Assembly (NCBI GenBank): GCA_964440115.1
Contig: CAYTPV010000002.1
Span: 494,143-558,142, forward strand
Reading direction: 5' to 3'
Length of the DNA stretch: 64,000 bases
Origin: JAEWWD01 sp964440115
GTDB taxonomy: Bacteria > Bacillota > Clostridia > Christensenellales > CAG-138
Below, one piece after another: positions 46,451 to 56,177 of the stretch. Below the pieces are notes generated by a model that was not told the origin of the DNA, ran no database searches, and saw only the letters and a program-made list of their open reading frames with translations. The translations under genes were made by a program, and so were the position numbers. How positions within the stretch are numbered: position 1 is the stretch's first letter; every line of letters starts with the position of its first letter.

Positions 46451-47205
46451 ATGATATATGTGACGGGCGACACCCATGGGGATTTTTCGCGGTTTTTAGA
46501 ACAGGCATTTCCGGCTCGAAACAATATGACCAGCAATGATTACGTAATCATCTGCGGCGATTTCGGCGGCATCTGGTACGACAACTCTGAGCAGCAGGCG
46601 AAGCTGGACTGGCTGGGCAGCCTTCCGTTTACAACACTATTCTTGGATGGCAATCACGAAAACTATGACCTGCTGCCGCTTATCCTGTAAGGGTATGGCA
46701 TGGAGGTAAGGTGCAGGATATACGGCCCAATGTGCTCCACCTGATGCGCGGAGAGGTGTTCGGAATCGGCGGCAGGACGTTCTTTACCATGGGCGGCGCA
46801 GCCGGTCATGATATTCAAAACGGGGTGCTGGATATGAAGAACCCGGATTTTGAGAAAATGTATAAGCTGCTCCGCCAGCAGAACCTTTTTTTGCGTATCA
46901 ATCATTTGAGTTGGTGGGAGCAGGAGCTTCCCACACAGAACGAGTTGGATGAGGGCTGGAAAAACCTTTGTGCGCACGGGAAAAAGGTGGATTACGTGCT
47001 CTCGCACTCTGCACCCACAAAACTACAGCGTGAAATACAGACAGGTATTGGGGACTATACGCACCCGGAAAACGAGCTAACGGAATTTTTGCAGAAAGTA
47101 TACGATCAATGCGAATTCAAAGACTGGTTCTGCGGGCATTATCATCACGCAATAGATGTGAAAAAGGACTTTCATGTCCTATACGAGGATATTGTATCTT
47201 TGTAA
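46451..47205 (+). pseudogene. Metallophosphoesterase gene with a frameshift
   Basis: The first part (46451-46690) encodes MIYVTGDTHGDFSRF, CGDFGGIW and LDGNHENYDLL, the first metal-site motifs of a calcineurin-type phosphoesterase. It ends at a stop at 46688. The remaining part continues in the +2 frame: YPVRVWHGGKV directly over the stop, then LHLMRGEVF, LSHSAPT and the late CGHYHHAI metal motif, ending at 47205. Joining the frames near 46672 by adding one base restores a normal protein of about 250 residues. Either a true inactivating deletion or a base-call error; no slippery heptamer is visible. Confidence 0.75.
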
Positions 47206-47402
47206 AGTTCTTTCTACAGTAGACTGCGGCCTTTTAAACGGGGGTAAGAAGGAATGTAACAAACGATCTGTTAGGCATGATCAACCCCTCATGCCTCTTC
47301 ATGTGTTTGTATAATAAGGTTTGATCTGAATTTTGCCTCTAAAGCGTCAAACGTTCATAATTCAGACCAACACTCAAAATTCTTTCTAAAAGTATAATTG
47401 GC

Positions 47403-47444
47403 TTTACAAAAGTAATTGACATTTGACTTTTGTTAAAATACAAT
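47403..47444 (+). promoter_or_regulatory. SorC-regulator promoter with overlapping inverted-repeat operator
   Basis: TTGACA (47416-47421), 17 bp, TACAAT (47439-47444) is a strong sigma-A promoter for the regulator gene. TTTACAAAAGT (47403-47413) and ACTTTTGTTAAA (47426-47437) form an inverted repeat spanning the -35 and spacer. It is the natural candidate for autoregulation by the SorC-type protein encoded downstream. Confidence 0.7.
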
Positions 47445-47469
47445 GGTGTCATTAAGGAAGTGATTTTGT

Positions 47470-48429
47470 ATGACATCTGAAGAGAGATATTATATAAAAT
47501 TGAAAGCTGCACATTTATATTATTATGATAATCTGTCGCAAAAGCAGGTGGCGGATCAGCTTAATATATCCCGACCTACCCTGATAAAGATGCTTAAAGA
47601 AGCAAATCAGGAAGGCATGGTCAAGATTGAAATAAACGACTATCGGAACTATTCCAATCTGATCAAACTCGAACGCCAACTCTGCGCAAAATTCAGGCTC
47701 AGAGATGTTAAGCTGGTTGACAGCTTCGTTGATGACGCGGTGGTGAAAGAACGTATAAGCAAAGCAGCGGCAGCCTATTTCAACAATATCATTCGCAGCG
47801 GAATGTGCATTGGTGTTGGATGGAGCCGCATACTCGAGAATATGGTCAATTATATGACACCTGTTAAAAGCATCACCAATGCAGAGTTCGTAACATTGCT
47901 CGGCGGGTCCGGAAATATGGATTTTCAAATTAATGCGAATTTACTTAATGAGAGAATAGCTCGGCTCTATTACAACAGTTCAATCCATAATATTTATGCC
48001 CCGATATTCGCCAGCGACCCGGTATTATACGATGCCCTCATGGATGATAAATCCCTCAAGCGGGTTATGAATAAGATGCGGGCACTTGATATCGCTCTGA
48101 TAGGCGTTGGCGGGGGCGATTCTTCGTCCACTGCTCTTATGACGGTAAGTGTGTCAAAAGATTACATATACCAAATTCGCGAAGAAAACGCTATTGGCAA
48201 TGTTTGCGCCCGTTTTTTTGATATCAACGGCAATATCTGTGTCAAAGACCTTTATGATAAAACCATCTCGATACCGCTTGAGGTGCTTAAGAAAACACCC
48301 ACCGTCATGGCACTGGCTACTGGTCAGGATAGGGTTAAGGGATTAATCGGCGCAGCCCGAGGCGGATATTATCATATTCTGATCACGGATGAAAATACAG
48401 CAAGAGGCATGCTCGACTTTGAAATGTAA
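47470..48429 (+). CDS. SorC/DeoR-C family sugar-binding transcriptional regulator
   Basis: A 319-residue regulator. A helix-turn-helix at about 21-45 (LSQKQVADQLNISRPTLIKML) is followed by the SorC sugar-phosphate sensor (about 60-315) with GVGWSRILENMV, EFVTLLGGSG and ALIGVGGGDSSSTAL. Such proteins respond to a phosphorylated sugar or polyol made by the operon they control. It converges on the minus-strand polyol-type cluster, and its putative operator motif recurs at the far end of that cluster. AAGGAAG precedes the ATG. Confidence 0.88.
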   Translation: MTSEERYYIKLKAAHLYYYDNLSQKQVADQLNISRPTLIKMLKEANQEGMVKIEINDYRNYSNLIKLERQLCAKFRLRDVKLVDSFVDDAVVKERISKAAAAYFNNIIRSGMCIGVGWSRILENMVNYMTPVKSITNAEFVTLLGGSGNMDFQINANLLNERIARLYYNSSIHNIYAPIFASDPVLYDALMDDKSLKRVMNKMRALDIALIGVGGGDSSSTALMTVSVSKDYIYQIREENAIGNVCARFFDINGNICVKDLYDKTISIPLEVLKKTPTVMALATGQDRVKGLIGAARGGYYHILITDENTARGMLDFEM

Positions 48430-48469
48430 AGGTCTCAATTCAGTTAATGATACTCTTCGAGCTAAAATA

Positions 48470-48500
48470 AATCCGACGTTTTCACACGTCGGATTTTTTT
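48470..48500 (+). terminator. Terminator between the SorC gene and the convergent cluster
   Basis: AATCCGACG / CGTCGGATT with an eight-base loop and a T run on the plus strand; A-rich left flank may let it serve the convergent minus-strand operon too. Confidence 0.88.
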
Positions 48501-48529
48501 GCCCTCAGATTTAGCGGAAAAATTGATGC

Positions 48530-49696
48530 TTATAAAGATTTTTTTAAAAGTTCTTTGACATCCGAAACGGAAAGCGGTTTGAGGCTCACACGCAATGCGT
48601 TATTCATGGAATGGAACGCGTCCGCCGCAATCTTGTCGATATCCCTATCTCCCAATCCCACATCCGAAAGACTGGTCGGCATGTTAAAACCATTCAGGAA
48701 ATCGAGAAAGTATTCCCCACATCGTTTGGCTGCTTCAGCATCCGAAAAATGATCCGGCACGCCCAAAATTCTAGAAACAGTCGCGTATCTTTCTATATTG
48801 GCGTCGTAGGAAAAATCAAGGTAAGCTTTTGCGACCGTGCAAAGCCCCCATGCATGGGATACGTCCGTTATACCGCTTACACAGTGACCAATCGCGTGTA
48901 TTGCTACAGTCGAGGATGACGTAATGCAAAACCCCGCCAGCGTATTTGCCCATGCCATTTTTGATCTAGCGTCGATGTCGTACGCATCCACATATACTCG
49001 TTGCAAATTATCTTTCACAAGATGCATTGCTTCTAAGGCACACAAATCTGTAAAGGGTGTTGCAATGGTGGCTAAATATGATTCCATCGCATGATAAAAC
49101 ACATCAACGCCCGTTCCGGCAGTGACGCCTATTGGCAGCGTAACCGTTAGATCGGGGTCTACGATGGATACATTGGGATACATACAATAATGTCCGAAAC
49201 CGGGTTTTTCCTTTGTTATCGGGTCTGTTATTACGGCGATGTTGGTCACTTCCGATCCCGTCCCGGCAGTAGTAGTGACGCAAACGGTAGGGAATGTGTC
49301 GCGCATCGTTTCTTTGGCTCTTTTGCCGTCAAGTATATAATCGCAGATTGAGCCTCCGTTTTTCGCAACAAGCGCGACCGCTTTTGCCGCATCCATTGAA
49401 CTGCCGCCGCCAAGCCCGATGACAACATCGCACTCCTCGTAAAGCATTGTTTTGACTGCGCTATCAATATTGTATGTTTTAGGATTGGGCTCAATCGTGT
49501 TGACGACCACCACCTGAACCTTCGCTTCATTCAAATAATTCAAGGCGCGATCCAAAGTCCCAACCTTTTTCAAATCCTCTCCCGTTGTCAGCAACAAAGC
49601 CCTTTTCCCGTAACGGGGGACAACCTCTTTCAGTTTGGCGATTGTACCTCTGCCGATTATGACTTGAGTAGGTATGTGTATTCCAAATGCCTGCAT
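48530..49696 (-). CDS. Iron-type alcohol dehydrogenase, FucO/DhaT-like
   Basis: A 388-residue group III (iron-dependent) alcohol dehydrogenase. The NAD site GLGGGSSMDAAK, TTAGTGSEVT, and the metal ligands in GVDVFYHAMES (Asp-x3-His), AIHAIGH and VSHAWG are intact. Family members interconvert diols, aldehydes or sugar-like polyols with NAD(H). Last gene of the minus-strand cluster, 174 bp after the upstream permease. A CTTTTGTTAA word in its leader resembles the SorC operator half-site. Confidence 0.92.
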   Translation of the reverse strand: MQAFGIHIPTQVIIGRGTIAKLKEVVPRYGKRALLLTTGEDLKKVGTLDRALNYLNEAKVQVVVVNTIEPNPKTYNIDSAVKTMLYEECDVVIGLGGGSSMDAAKAVALVAKNGGSICDYILDGKRAKETMRDTFPTVCVTTTAGTGSEVTNIAVITDPITKEKPGFGHYCMYPNVSIVDPDLTVTLPIGVTAGTGVDVFYHAMESYLATIATPFTDLCALEAMHLVKDNLQRVYVDAYDIDARSKMAWANTLAGFCITSSSTVAIHAIGHCVSGITDVSHAWGLCTVAKAYLDFSYDANIERYATVSRILGVPDHFSDAEAAKRCGEYFLDFLNGFNMPTSLSDVGLGDRDIDKIAADAFHSMNNALRVSLKPLSVSDVKELLKKSL

Positions 49697-49713
49697 ATAA
49701 GCTCCGTTCTTTT

Positions 49714-49723
49714 CTTTTGTTAA
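49714..49723 (-). promoter_or_regulatory. Operator-like half-site before the last dehydrogenase gene
   Basis: CTTTTGTTAA matches the right arm of the inverted repeat in the SorC-gene promoter. A separate palindrome CAATAC-A-GTATTG lies at 49783-49795. An internal regulated promoter for the dehydrogenase is possible but not shown. Confidence 0.35.
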
Positions 49724-49870
49724 CCGTGTTGCCTGTTACGTGCTTTTTTATTATATGGATATGTGAAATTCAATACAACAAGCAATACAGTATTGATGCA
49801 TAGCAACGTTTTTTATTGCAAGCCATACAAAGCGGACTTTAAAGCCAGCAAATTACTTTTGGCATAATTA

Positions 49871-50875
49871 TTATTCATAATTTCTGCGTCTGTCAATCAG
49901 GTAGTTAATGAATACCACAATGAGCAGTACCACACCGGTAATAACCTGCGGTAAAAACGGAGATTTCAGCCATTGCAGCCATACAGGGAGAGCATTTTTC
50001 ATTAACTGTATGCCGTTAGGCAGTATCGCAAGCAAAAACACGCCCAGCACCGCCCCGATGATACTGCCCTGGCCGCCTTTGATGTTTACACCACCCACAA
50101 TACACGCGGACAGAACTGCAAATTCAACACCAAGCCCAATACACCGCGGATCTGCGGTTGAAAGCCGGGCTACCTGCCAGACTCCTGATAAAGCCGCCAT
50201 AACGGAACAGAGCACGAAAAATATCAGCCGCATCCTGAATACACTAATGCCCGAATAGTATGCGGCGTTAACATTTCCGCCTATTGATATAGAATATTTG
50301 CCCAGTATTGTTTTTTTCTCGAGAAAGATAAATATCGCCACTATAATCAATGCAATTGGAACGGCGAGAGGGATCTTACCGAAAAGCTTAATCTCGTCTA
50401 ATACCGTAACGACCTGCATTTCGGGCTTGGAAATAGGATTTGGACCGCCGCAGACCGTAAACGCCAATCCCCCGTAAGCCAGCCAGCCAGCTATGGTTGC
50501 CATGAATGCCGGAATTTGAAGCTTTTCAATAATGAGCGTGTTGATTACGCCTATAATAATACCCAGTATAGTAACCAGGACAATGGCAAACCATGGATTT
50601 ACCCCCGCAACGCAAAGAGCGGAGTAAGAGATTGCAGAAAGTGCCATCACGCCGCCTACAGAAAGATCAATTCCGCCACTGGTGATAACAAATACCATGC
50701 CGCAGGCGATTATGATATTGGGGAGATTCTGCCGAAACAACAACATCATATTGTAAAGGGCAAAGAACTTTCGGTTAATCATCGTGAAAACAACCATGAA
50801 TACGACGATAACCACAACCAAAAAGATGTTATATCTTGCAGTACTGCTTAATCTGCGATGCATGTTCTTTTCCAT
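49871..50875 (-). CDS. RbsC-type sugar ABC permease 2
   Basis: A 334-residue BPD_transp_2 permease with about nine helices. IIIACGMVFVITSGGIDLSVGGVMAL is the family signature and MKNALPVWLQWLKSPF occurs late. It follows another permease gene by 15 bp, and the two differ, so the channel is probably a heterodimer. Part of the RbsB/A/C/C-type importer encoded at 49.9-54.8 kb. Confidence 0.92.
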   Translation of the reverse strand: MEKNMHRRLSSTARYNIFLVVVIVVFMVVFTMINRKFFALYNMMLLFRQNLPNIIIACGMVFVITSGGIDLSVGGVMALSAISYSALCVAGVNPWFAIVLVTILGIIIGVINTLIIEKLQIPAFMATIAGWLAYGGLAFTVCGGPNPISKPEMQVVTVLDEIKLFGKIPLAVPIALIIVAIFIFLEKKTILGKYSISIGGNVNAAYYSGISVFRMRLIFFVLCSVMAALSGVWQVARLSTADPRCIGLGVEFAVLSACIVGGVNIKGGQGSIIGAVLGVFLLAILPNGIQLMKNALPVWLQWLKSPFLPQVITGVVLLIVVFINYLIDRRRNYE

Positions 50876-50890
50876 ATGCTGTTCACCCCG

Positions 50891-51862
50891 TCAAACCTTA
50901 ATCTTATTGCGAATTGTGTTGTTCATTAGAATTGCCGAAATGAGCACAACGCCTTTGACAATCTGCTGATCGTATATGGCCACGTTTAGCATGGCCATAA
51001 TTTGGGTGATCGTAAATAATATAAGTGCGCCGATTATCATGCCCAGCACTGTTCCTCTGCCGCCATTAATATCGGTTCCGCCTAGCACTGCCGCGATGAT
51101 GCAGTCTGTTTCCAACCCCGGAAGCATGCTGCAATCGGCAACGGAGAAGCGAGATACAATAATAATGCCTGTAAAGGCTGCCAATACTCCCGAGAGGATA
51201 AAGGTGATGGTTATAGTTTTTACGGTGTTAATTCCCGAGAATACAGCTGTTTTAATATTTGAACCAATCGCATATGCCTGACTTGCATATACCGTTTTGT
51301 TTTGTATGAACAAAAATATGAGAGATATTCCAAATGCGTACACGATAGGAAGGGGTATTCCGGAAATCGTTCGCGCAATCATTTTTACATTCCCGGGCAT
51401 GCCGGTTGCTATGCTTTGTCCATTCGAAGCTATGAGCGCAATGCCGCTGGTAAAATACTTGAAAACGAGAGAAATAATAAAGGAAGGCTGCTTAAATCGG
51501 GATATGATAAATCCATTGAGAAAACCGCTTATCGCACCGCACAATATGCCCAGTATTGCAGAAAGCCATACGGGGATGCCGGCTATTGTGAACAATCCAA
51601 ACAGCACACCGGCCATGGCACCGACACCCGCCACGGAAAGATCCAGATTGCCGGAAATCAAAACGAGAGTGATCGCAGAAGCTGTGATTATTACGCTCGT
51701 AGACGCAACCAGTATCGTTCTTAAATTCTCCCACGTAATAAACTCTTTGGGGAACAGGAATGTGCCTATTATCCATATTACGATTAGGATTCCGAACATT
51801 GTTGCGTTCTGAACACCATTGGCGGAAAGCTTTATTTTGAACCCGCTTGCAGTATTGTTCAT
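50891..51862 (-). CDS. RbsC-type sugar ABC permease 1
   Basis: A 323-residue BPD_transp_2 permease. ASAITLVLISGNLDLSVAGVGAMAG and GGTDINGGRGTVLGMIIGAL are the group motifs. Its ATG overlaps the stop of the ATPase gene as ATGA (51859-51862). Forms the membrane channel with the permease encoded next. Confidence 0.92.
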   Translation of the reverse strand: MNNTASGFKIKLSANGVQNATMFGILIVIWIIGTFLFPKEFITWENLRTILVASTSVIITASAITLVLISGNLDLSVAGVGAMAGVLFGLFTIAGIPVWLSAILGILCGAISGFLNGFIISRFKQPSFIISLVFKYFTSGIALIASNGQSIATGMPGNVKMIARTISGIPLPIVYAFGISLIFLFIQNKTVYASQAYAIGSNIKTAVFSGINTVKTITITFILSGVLAAFTGIIIVSRFSVADCSMLPGLETDCIIAAVLGGTDINGGRGTVLGMIIGALILFTITQIMAMLNVAIYDQQIVKGVVLISAILMNNTIRNKIKV

Positions 51863-53349
51863 ACCTTACCCCCTGTGACGACATGCATGATTTCCTGCGT
51901 ATCCATCGATTCGTCATTATGTATGAAGCCTTTCAATTCCCCTTCGAATAACAGACCAATTCGGTCGCAAAGACAGCAGATTTCAGGTAACTCGCTTGAA
52001 AACACGATGGCAGAGCAGCCTTCTTTTACAAGTTCTCGGATGATATGGTAAATCTCCTGTTTTGCGCCTACATCAATTCCGCGTGTTGGTTCATCCAAAA
52101 GCAATACCTTGGGCGAAACATTCAAACACTTTCCCACGATTACCTTTTGCTGATTACCGCCGGAAAGATATGCAACTGTCTGGTTTTCATTACGGCAGGA
52201 AACGCCCAATTCCTGAATATACTTGAGGGCCAGCCTTCTTTGCGCGATGTTGCTGAGTATGCCTCTTTTTGAAACTGTTTTGAAATTCATCATCGGCATG
52301 TTTGTCAATATGCTTAACGACGTGCAAATGCCCTGTGTTCGTCTTTCCTCGGGAATAATTGCAACACCGTTCTTGAGGGATTTGTTTGGATTGCCTGTTG
52401 TTATCTTTTTGCCGCCAACAATCAAATTGCCTGTAAATGTATCAAGCCCATAAAGCGCGCGGGCGATTTCGGTTTTTCCGGCCCCGATCAATCCGTAAAA
52501 ACCGAGTATCTCCCCCTGATACAGATCAAACGTGATATTTTTCAGCTTGCCGTTCGTCAATCCTTTTGCTTCTATCAGCTTATGGGTTTCGTCAATTTGA
52601 TTTGGAATATAGTTTTCGAATATGGTTTTGCCAATCATCATTTTAATTAGGTCTTGGCGGTCTTTCACCTCGGATCTGGGTTTTGTATCGATATGCCGTC
52701 CGTCACGCAATACGGTAATATAGTCCGCAAGCTGCATGACTTCTTCCAGCCTGTGTGAAATATAGATGATAGTAATTCCTTGCTCTTTCAAATCGCCTAT
52801 GATCTCGAACAGATGCCTCGCTTCCTCTCCCGACAGCGGGGCAGTAGGCTCATCCATTATTATAACGTCTGAATCCATCGCGAGCGCCTTGGCAATTTCC
52901 ACCACCTGACGTTTGGCGACACTCAGTTCTTCAATCATTTGCTTTGGATGTATTGTTTTGTCCATCCTGCCAAGCATATCGAATACTTTATTGTTGGAGC
53001 GCTTTCGGATTATTCCGAATTTAGTTTCTTCGAGCCCCAAGCAGATATATTCCTCGACGCGCAGCTGCTCAACGACATTAAGCTCCTGAAATAAACAACC
53101 GATACCCGAACGCATAGCCTCCCGCGTATTGGCAGGGTCCCACGGTTTGCCTTTAAAGCGCACCTCGCCTGAGGTTCTTTTTAGTGCTCCTGTTAGGATT
53201 TTTATCAGAGTGGTTTTGCCTGCTCCGTTTTCCCCGACAAGGCAATGGCAAGAACCTTTTTGTATATGAAACGTCACTTCATCGAGTGCCTTTACCCCCG
53301 TGAACTGCTTGGATATCCCAATGATCTCCATGACATTGCTATCGTCCAT
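51859..53349 (-). CDS. Sugar ABC ATPase with two nucleotide-binding domains (RbsA-like)
   Basis: A 496-residue double ATPase. Domain 1: GENGAGKTT, ELSVAKRQ signature and IIMDEPTAPLS. Domain 2: GLIGAGKTE, canonical LSGGNQQK and LLLDEPTRGID. The frame is open to 53427, but GGAAGG upstream and the start DDSNVMEIIGISKQF fix ATG 53349. It energises uptake with the two following permeases. Confidence 0.92.
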   Translation of the reverse strand: MDDSNVMEIIGISKQFTGVKALDEVTFHIQKGSCHCLVGENGAGKTTLIKILTGALKRTSGEVRFKGKPWDPANTREAMRSGIGCLFQELNVVEQLRVEEYICLGLEETKFGIIRKRSNNKVFDMLGRMDKTIHPKQMIEELSVAKRQVVEIAKALAMDSDVIIMDEPTAPLSGEEARHLFEIIGDLKEQGITIIYISHRLEEVMQLADYITVLRDGRHIDTKPRSEVKDRQDLIKMMIGKTIFENYIPNQIDETHKLIEAKGLTNGKLKNITFDLYQGEILGFYGLIGAGKTEIARALYGLDTFTGNLIVGGKKITTGNPNKSLKNGVAIIPEERRTQGICTSLSILTNMPMMNFKTVSKRGILSNIAQRRLALKYIQELGVSCRNENQTVAYLSGGNQQKVIVGKCLNVSPKVLLLDEPTRGIDVGAKQEIYHIIRELVKEGCSAIVFSSELPEICCLCDRIGLLFEGELKGFIHNDESMDTQEIMHVVTGGKV

Positions 53350-53567
53350 AACAGCCTTCCTTTCGCCGACTTCTATATTTCCAACTGCTGCAACAGTATT
53401 TATCAGATGTAACAGGCACTGCGGCATGGATTCGTTGTATCCCCTGAAAATGCATGCTTGGCAGGTACCCCAAATAACGCCCGGTATTTACATTGTTTTT
53501 CTTTCATGCTAAGCTACAATGCATATACGATCGAATTCTAACGAATTTGGTAGTATGGGAACGGCGG

Positions 53568-53599
53568 CCCGTTCTTAAGATTGGGGTCCGAAGAACGGG
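53568..53599 (-). other. Hairpin between binding-protein and ATPase genes
   Basis: Perfect 9-bp stem CCCGTTCTT / AAGAACGGG with a 14-base loop, no T run on the minus strand. It sits 11 bp past the binding-protein stop. The same position in the arabinose importer also has a strong hairpin, so a role in stabilising the binding-protein message is likely. The rest of the gap up to the ATPase start (53350-53567) shows no gene. Confidence 0.65.
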
Positions 53600-53610
53600 T
53601 CGCACCACCT

Positions 53611-54810
53611 TTATTTTGCAATTTCTGCAGCAAGATCGAGTTTCGTATCAGGCATATACTGCGTGTTGAACCAATCCTGCATGACCTGGATGGAATCCTT
53701 GTAGTAGTTGAAGTAGCAGTCGGGGGTGAACTTTTCAACGTATGTATCCGGATCAAGTTCGCCGTTGATTAACTGCATCATCATGTCAATTTCAGCATAA
53801 GCAAATGTCTGCGGCTGCATGCCCAGCGCGTATTTCAGCGAGGTCGTCGGATCCGCAATCTTTATCAGCTCAGCCGATGACGAGTCGGTAGACGCGATGA
53901 TTTCAGTCAAAGGTACGCCGTCTTTGGCAAGGCCGCGGCCGGCAGCTTCATATGCAGCCAAGCAACCTAAGCCATTCTGCATGTTATCGCCGTAAATAAT
54001 GTTGACTTCCGGGTGCGCCTGGAGGCCTGCCGCCGCTATCTGCTGTGCAACCTCAAGATTGCCGCCGCCATGTCCCCAGTAAGTCGCGCCGAAGAGTTCC
54101 TCACCTTTGCTGTTCTTAAATACCAAATCTCCGCAATCCTCTTTTGAGGGGAGATCACTGACAACGGTTTTTACACCGGCAAGGAACGGACCTGTTCTGT
54201 TGTCAAAGCAGAAGGAAATGTTCGTCCAGCTTACGAAGCCCAGCCTTACCGGCTTATCCGGATACAGCTCAACCCACTTTTTCGCCATGTCGGTACCCAT
54301 CTGCTTTGCGACCGTTGCTTCATCGATCAACAATGCGGGAACCTTTTTGCCGGTAGTGCCGACGCAGTAAGTCATGATGGGGATATCGGCGTCGCGGGCT
54401 TCCTGAATTACGTCATTTTCTCCGTCTTCTGTGATGGGATGCAGTATGATGCCGTCCACGCCCTGACTGATGAACGTCTCAACTGCAGCAACTGACTTGG
54501 CCAAATCCTGGTCTGGGTCTATGGTCTGATAGTCAAAGTTGTACTTCTCCGCGGCGTAGATCTTCGCCCACTTTGCGTCATTGCCGTGAACGTCATGTTT
54601 GAGCGTATTTGGCACTTTCGCAATAACACCCTTCGGGCCGGCAGCCGGAGCTTCGGTTGCCGCCGGGGCTGTGGTTGCCGCCGGGGCTGCAGGTGCTGGC
54701 TGCTGCGTAGCTGCGACAGGCTCTTTAGCAGCCGGAGTAGCGCAAGCCGCCAAAGAAACTACCATGAGCACAACTACCACGATAGCCACCAATGATGTAG
54801 TCCTTTTCAT
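53611..54810 (-). CDS. RbsB-type sugar-binding lipoprotein
   Basis: A 399-residue lipoprotein: signal peptide with lipobox LAAC (Cys23), an Ala/Pro tether to about 58, then a type-I sugar-binding domain. Segments SQGVDGIILHPITEDGEN, RDADIPIMTYCVGT and IIYGDNMQNGLGCLAAYEAAG follow the RbsB/YtfQ plan. The mature length is greater than RbsB. The ligand is unknown; the enzymes of the cluster suggest a polyol, pentose or sugar acid. A TTGTCTC/GAGACAA hairpin (54836-54854) lies just upstream. Confidence 0.88.
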   Translation of the reverse strand: MKRTTSLVAIVVVVLMVVSLAACATPAAKEPVAATQQPAPAAPAATTAPAATEAPAAGPKGVIAKVPNTLKHDVHGNDAKWAKIYAAEKYNFDYQTIDPDQDLAKSVAAVETFISQGVDGIILHPITEDGENDVIQEARDADIPIMTYCVGTTGKKVPALLIDEATVAKQMGTDMAKKWVELYPDKPVRLGFVSWTNISFCFDNRTGPFLAGVKTVVSDLPSKEDCGDLVFKNSKGEELFGATYWGHGGGNLEVAQQIAAAGLQAHPEVNIIYGDNMQNGLGCLAAYEAAGRGLAKDGVPLTEIIASTDSSSAELIKIADPTTSLKYALGMQPQTFAYAEIDMMMQLINGELDPDTYVEKFTPDCYFNYYKDSIQVMQDWFNTQYMPDTKLDLAAEIAK

Positions 54811-54860
54811 TTTTTTCCTCCTTGATATTATGATTTTGTCTCTCGCGGAGACAAGTCTTG

Positions 54861-56177
54861 TTATTCCGTTTTTACGTTTTGCAGACGGTAAAGCAGCTCT
54901 GTAAGGGAACTTTCGGGCATATAGAAAACTGATGTACCGTCAGTCAGAATTTGATCGTTTATGTATAAATACAATGTTTCTTCATCGCGTTTATATAGGG
55001 ACAGTTTCACCGTGTCACCGTTAAGGAGTGTGGTCGTACAGATTGCTGCGCATTCCCCCGGGGGAGCATGCTCTGTTTCGAAGCTATCCGCATTTAGGGC
55101 GATGTATTTGTAGTAAATTGAAGTAAAAGCCGTTTCTGAAAGCTCCGTACCGTTCAGATACGCTTTCACGTTTCCTGCGTTGTGCTCCAGCGTTATCGTA
55201 TCCGTTACGCCAGCTGCCTGTATGGACAACGAGCTTACCTGCGCTGTCCCGATATTAAGTGGCGCAATATACATGACGCCCTCCGCAGTTAATTCCGAAA
55301 AGTCCAGATCTGCGGAATACAGCTGTACGATATCGTCCTTTCCGCCAATTCGTACATACTGTACAGTTCCATCTATTGCACCGAATTCGAGTGTCTGCTC
55401 AGTGCCGCTTGCATCCGTAAGCACCATTCTGCCGGCTGCATGGTCAAGCCCTGTTTCCTTGGGGATGTTGCTTGAATCCACATATCCTGCAATTACCAGA
55501 GATCTCAGGCGCGAAATCAGTTCATTTAACACGATTTTTCTGGCAGGAGCTGAAAATGGATAACGCATTGTCCAGTTTTGATAATCCGTGTTTGTTACAG
55601 AGAGCGCCTTTTCATCATTGATATAGTAGTCGATGCTGCGGATAGCACCAGGGTCAACCTGTAAAACGTCCTTGGCCCGATATGCAGCAAGGCTTCCTGT
55701 CAACTGAGATACCATACCGGATGAGGTCAGCATAATATCCTGGCCGCTTTTGATATAAACGCTTACTCCCTTGATGGCTTCGGCCCCCACTGTAAAGGCA
55801 TACTCTTTACCCGCGCTGGTGGTAACCTGTACTTTGGCCTGCGGCGTATCAAATCCATAATCGCTCTTTTCTTCCGGCAGCATGCGGTCTATTGCGAACT
55901 CTTGAAGACATGCCAGCAGAAGATTTATCTTCTCAGGATTTGTCCGATAGGTACCGCCTGACTTGACGACCCAGGCGCCTTCCTGCTGTTCAAATACAAA
56001 GCTGCCGTACGGGTTTTCAATCTTTATATTCTTTATACTGTCGTTGCCAAGCCTGAAAAGCACACCTGCCGCAGCCGGGTCCTCAGTGGCGGTTATCACA
56101 AAATAAGCGGCGGCCAATCCGGCGCATACACAGGCAAGAATTATGATGCTCAGAAGATTTTCTCTGTGCTTCATCAT
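54861..56177 (-). CDS. DUF4340 domain protein, membrane-anchored
   Basis: A 438-residue protein with one N-terminal membrane helix (about 8-28) and an extracytoplasmic repeat domain of the DUF4340 type (LLACLQEFAIDRMLPEEKSDYGFDTPQAKVQV at about 85-115, shown here only as the position of the motif). DUF4340 proteins regularly accompany GldG-like ABC systems. Its ATG overlaps the gldG-like stop (56174-56177), behind AGGAGG. It is the last gene of the embedded Gld-type module; function unknown. Confidence 0.85.
   Translation of the reverse strand: MMKHRENLLSIIILACVCAGLAAAYFVITATEDPAAAGVLFRLGNDSIKNIKIENPYGSFVFEQQEGAWVVKSGGTYRTNPEKINLLLACLQEFAIDRMLPEEKSDYGFDTPQAKVQVTTSAGKEYAFTVGAEAIKGVSVYIKSGQDIMLTSSGMVSQLTGSLAAYRAKDVLQVDPGAIRSIDYYINDEKALSVTNTDYQNWTMRYPFSAPARKIVLNELISRLRSLVIAGYVDSSNIPKETGLDHAAGRMVLTDASGTEQTLEFGAIDGTVQYVRIGGKDDIVQLYSADLDFSELTAEGVMYIAPLNIGTAQVSSLSIQAAGVTDTITLEHNAGNVKAYLNGTELSETAFTSIYYKYIALNADSFETEHAPPGECAAICTTTLLNGDTVKLSLYKRDEETLYLYINDQILTDGTSVFYMPESSLTELLYRLQNVKTE

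Noticed and set aside
46665..46690. Programmed frameshift in the metallophosphoesterase gene
   Set aside because: No slippery heptamer or downstream pseudoknot is visible; a deletion or base-call error is simpler.
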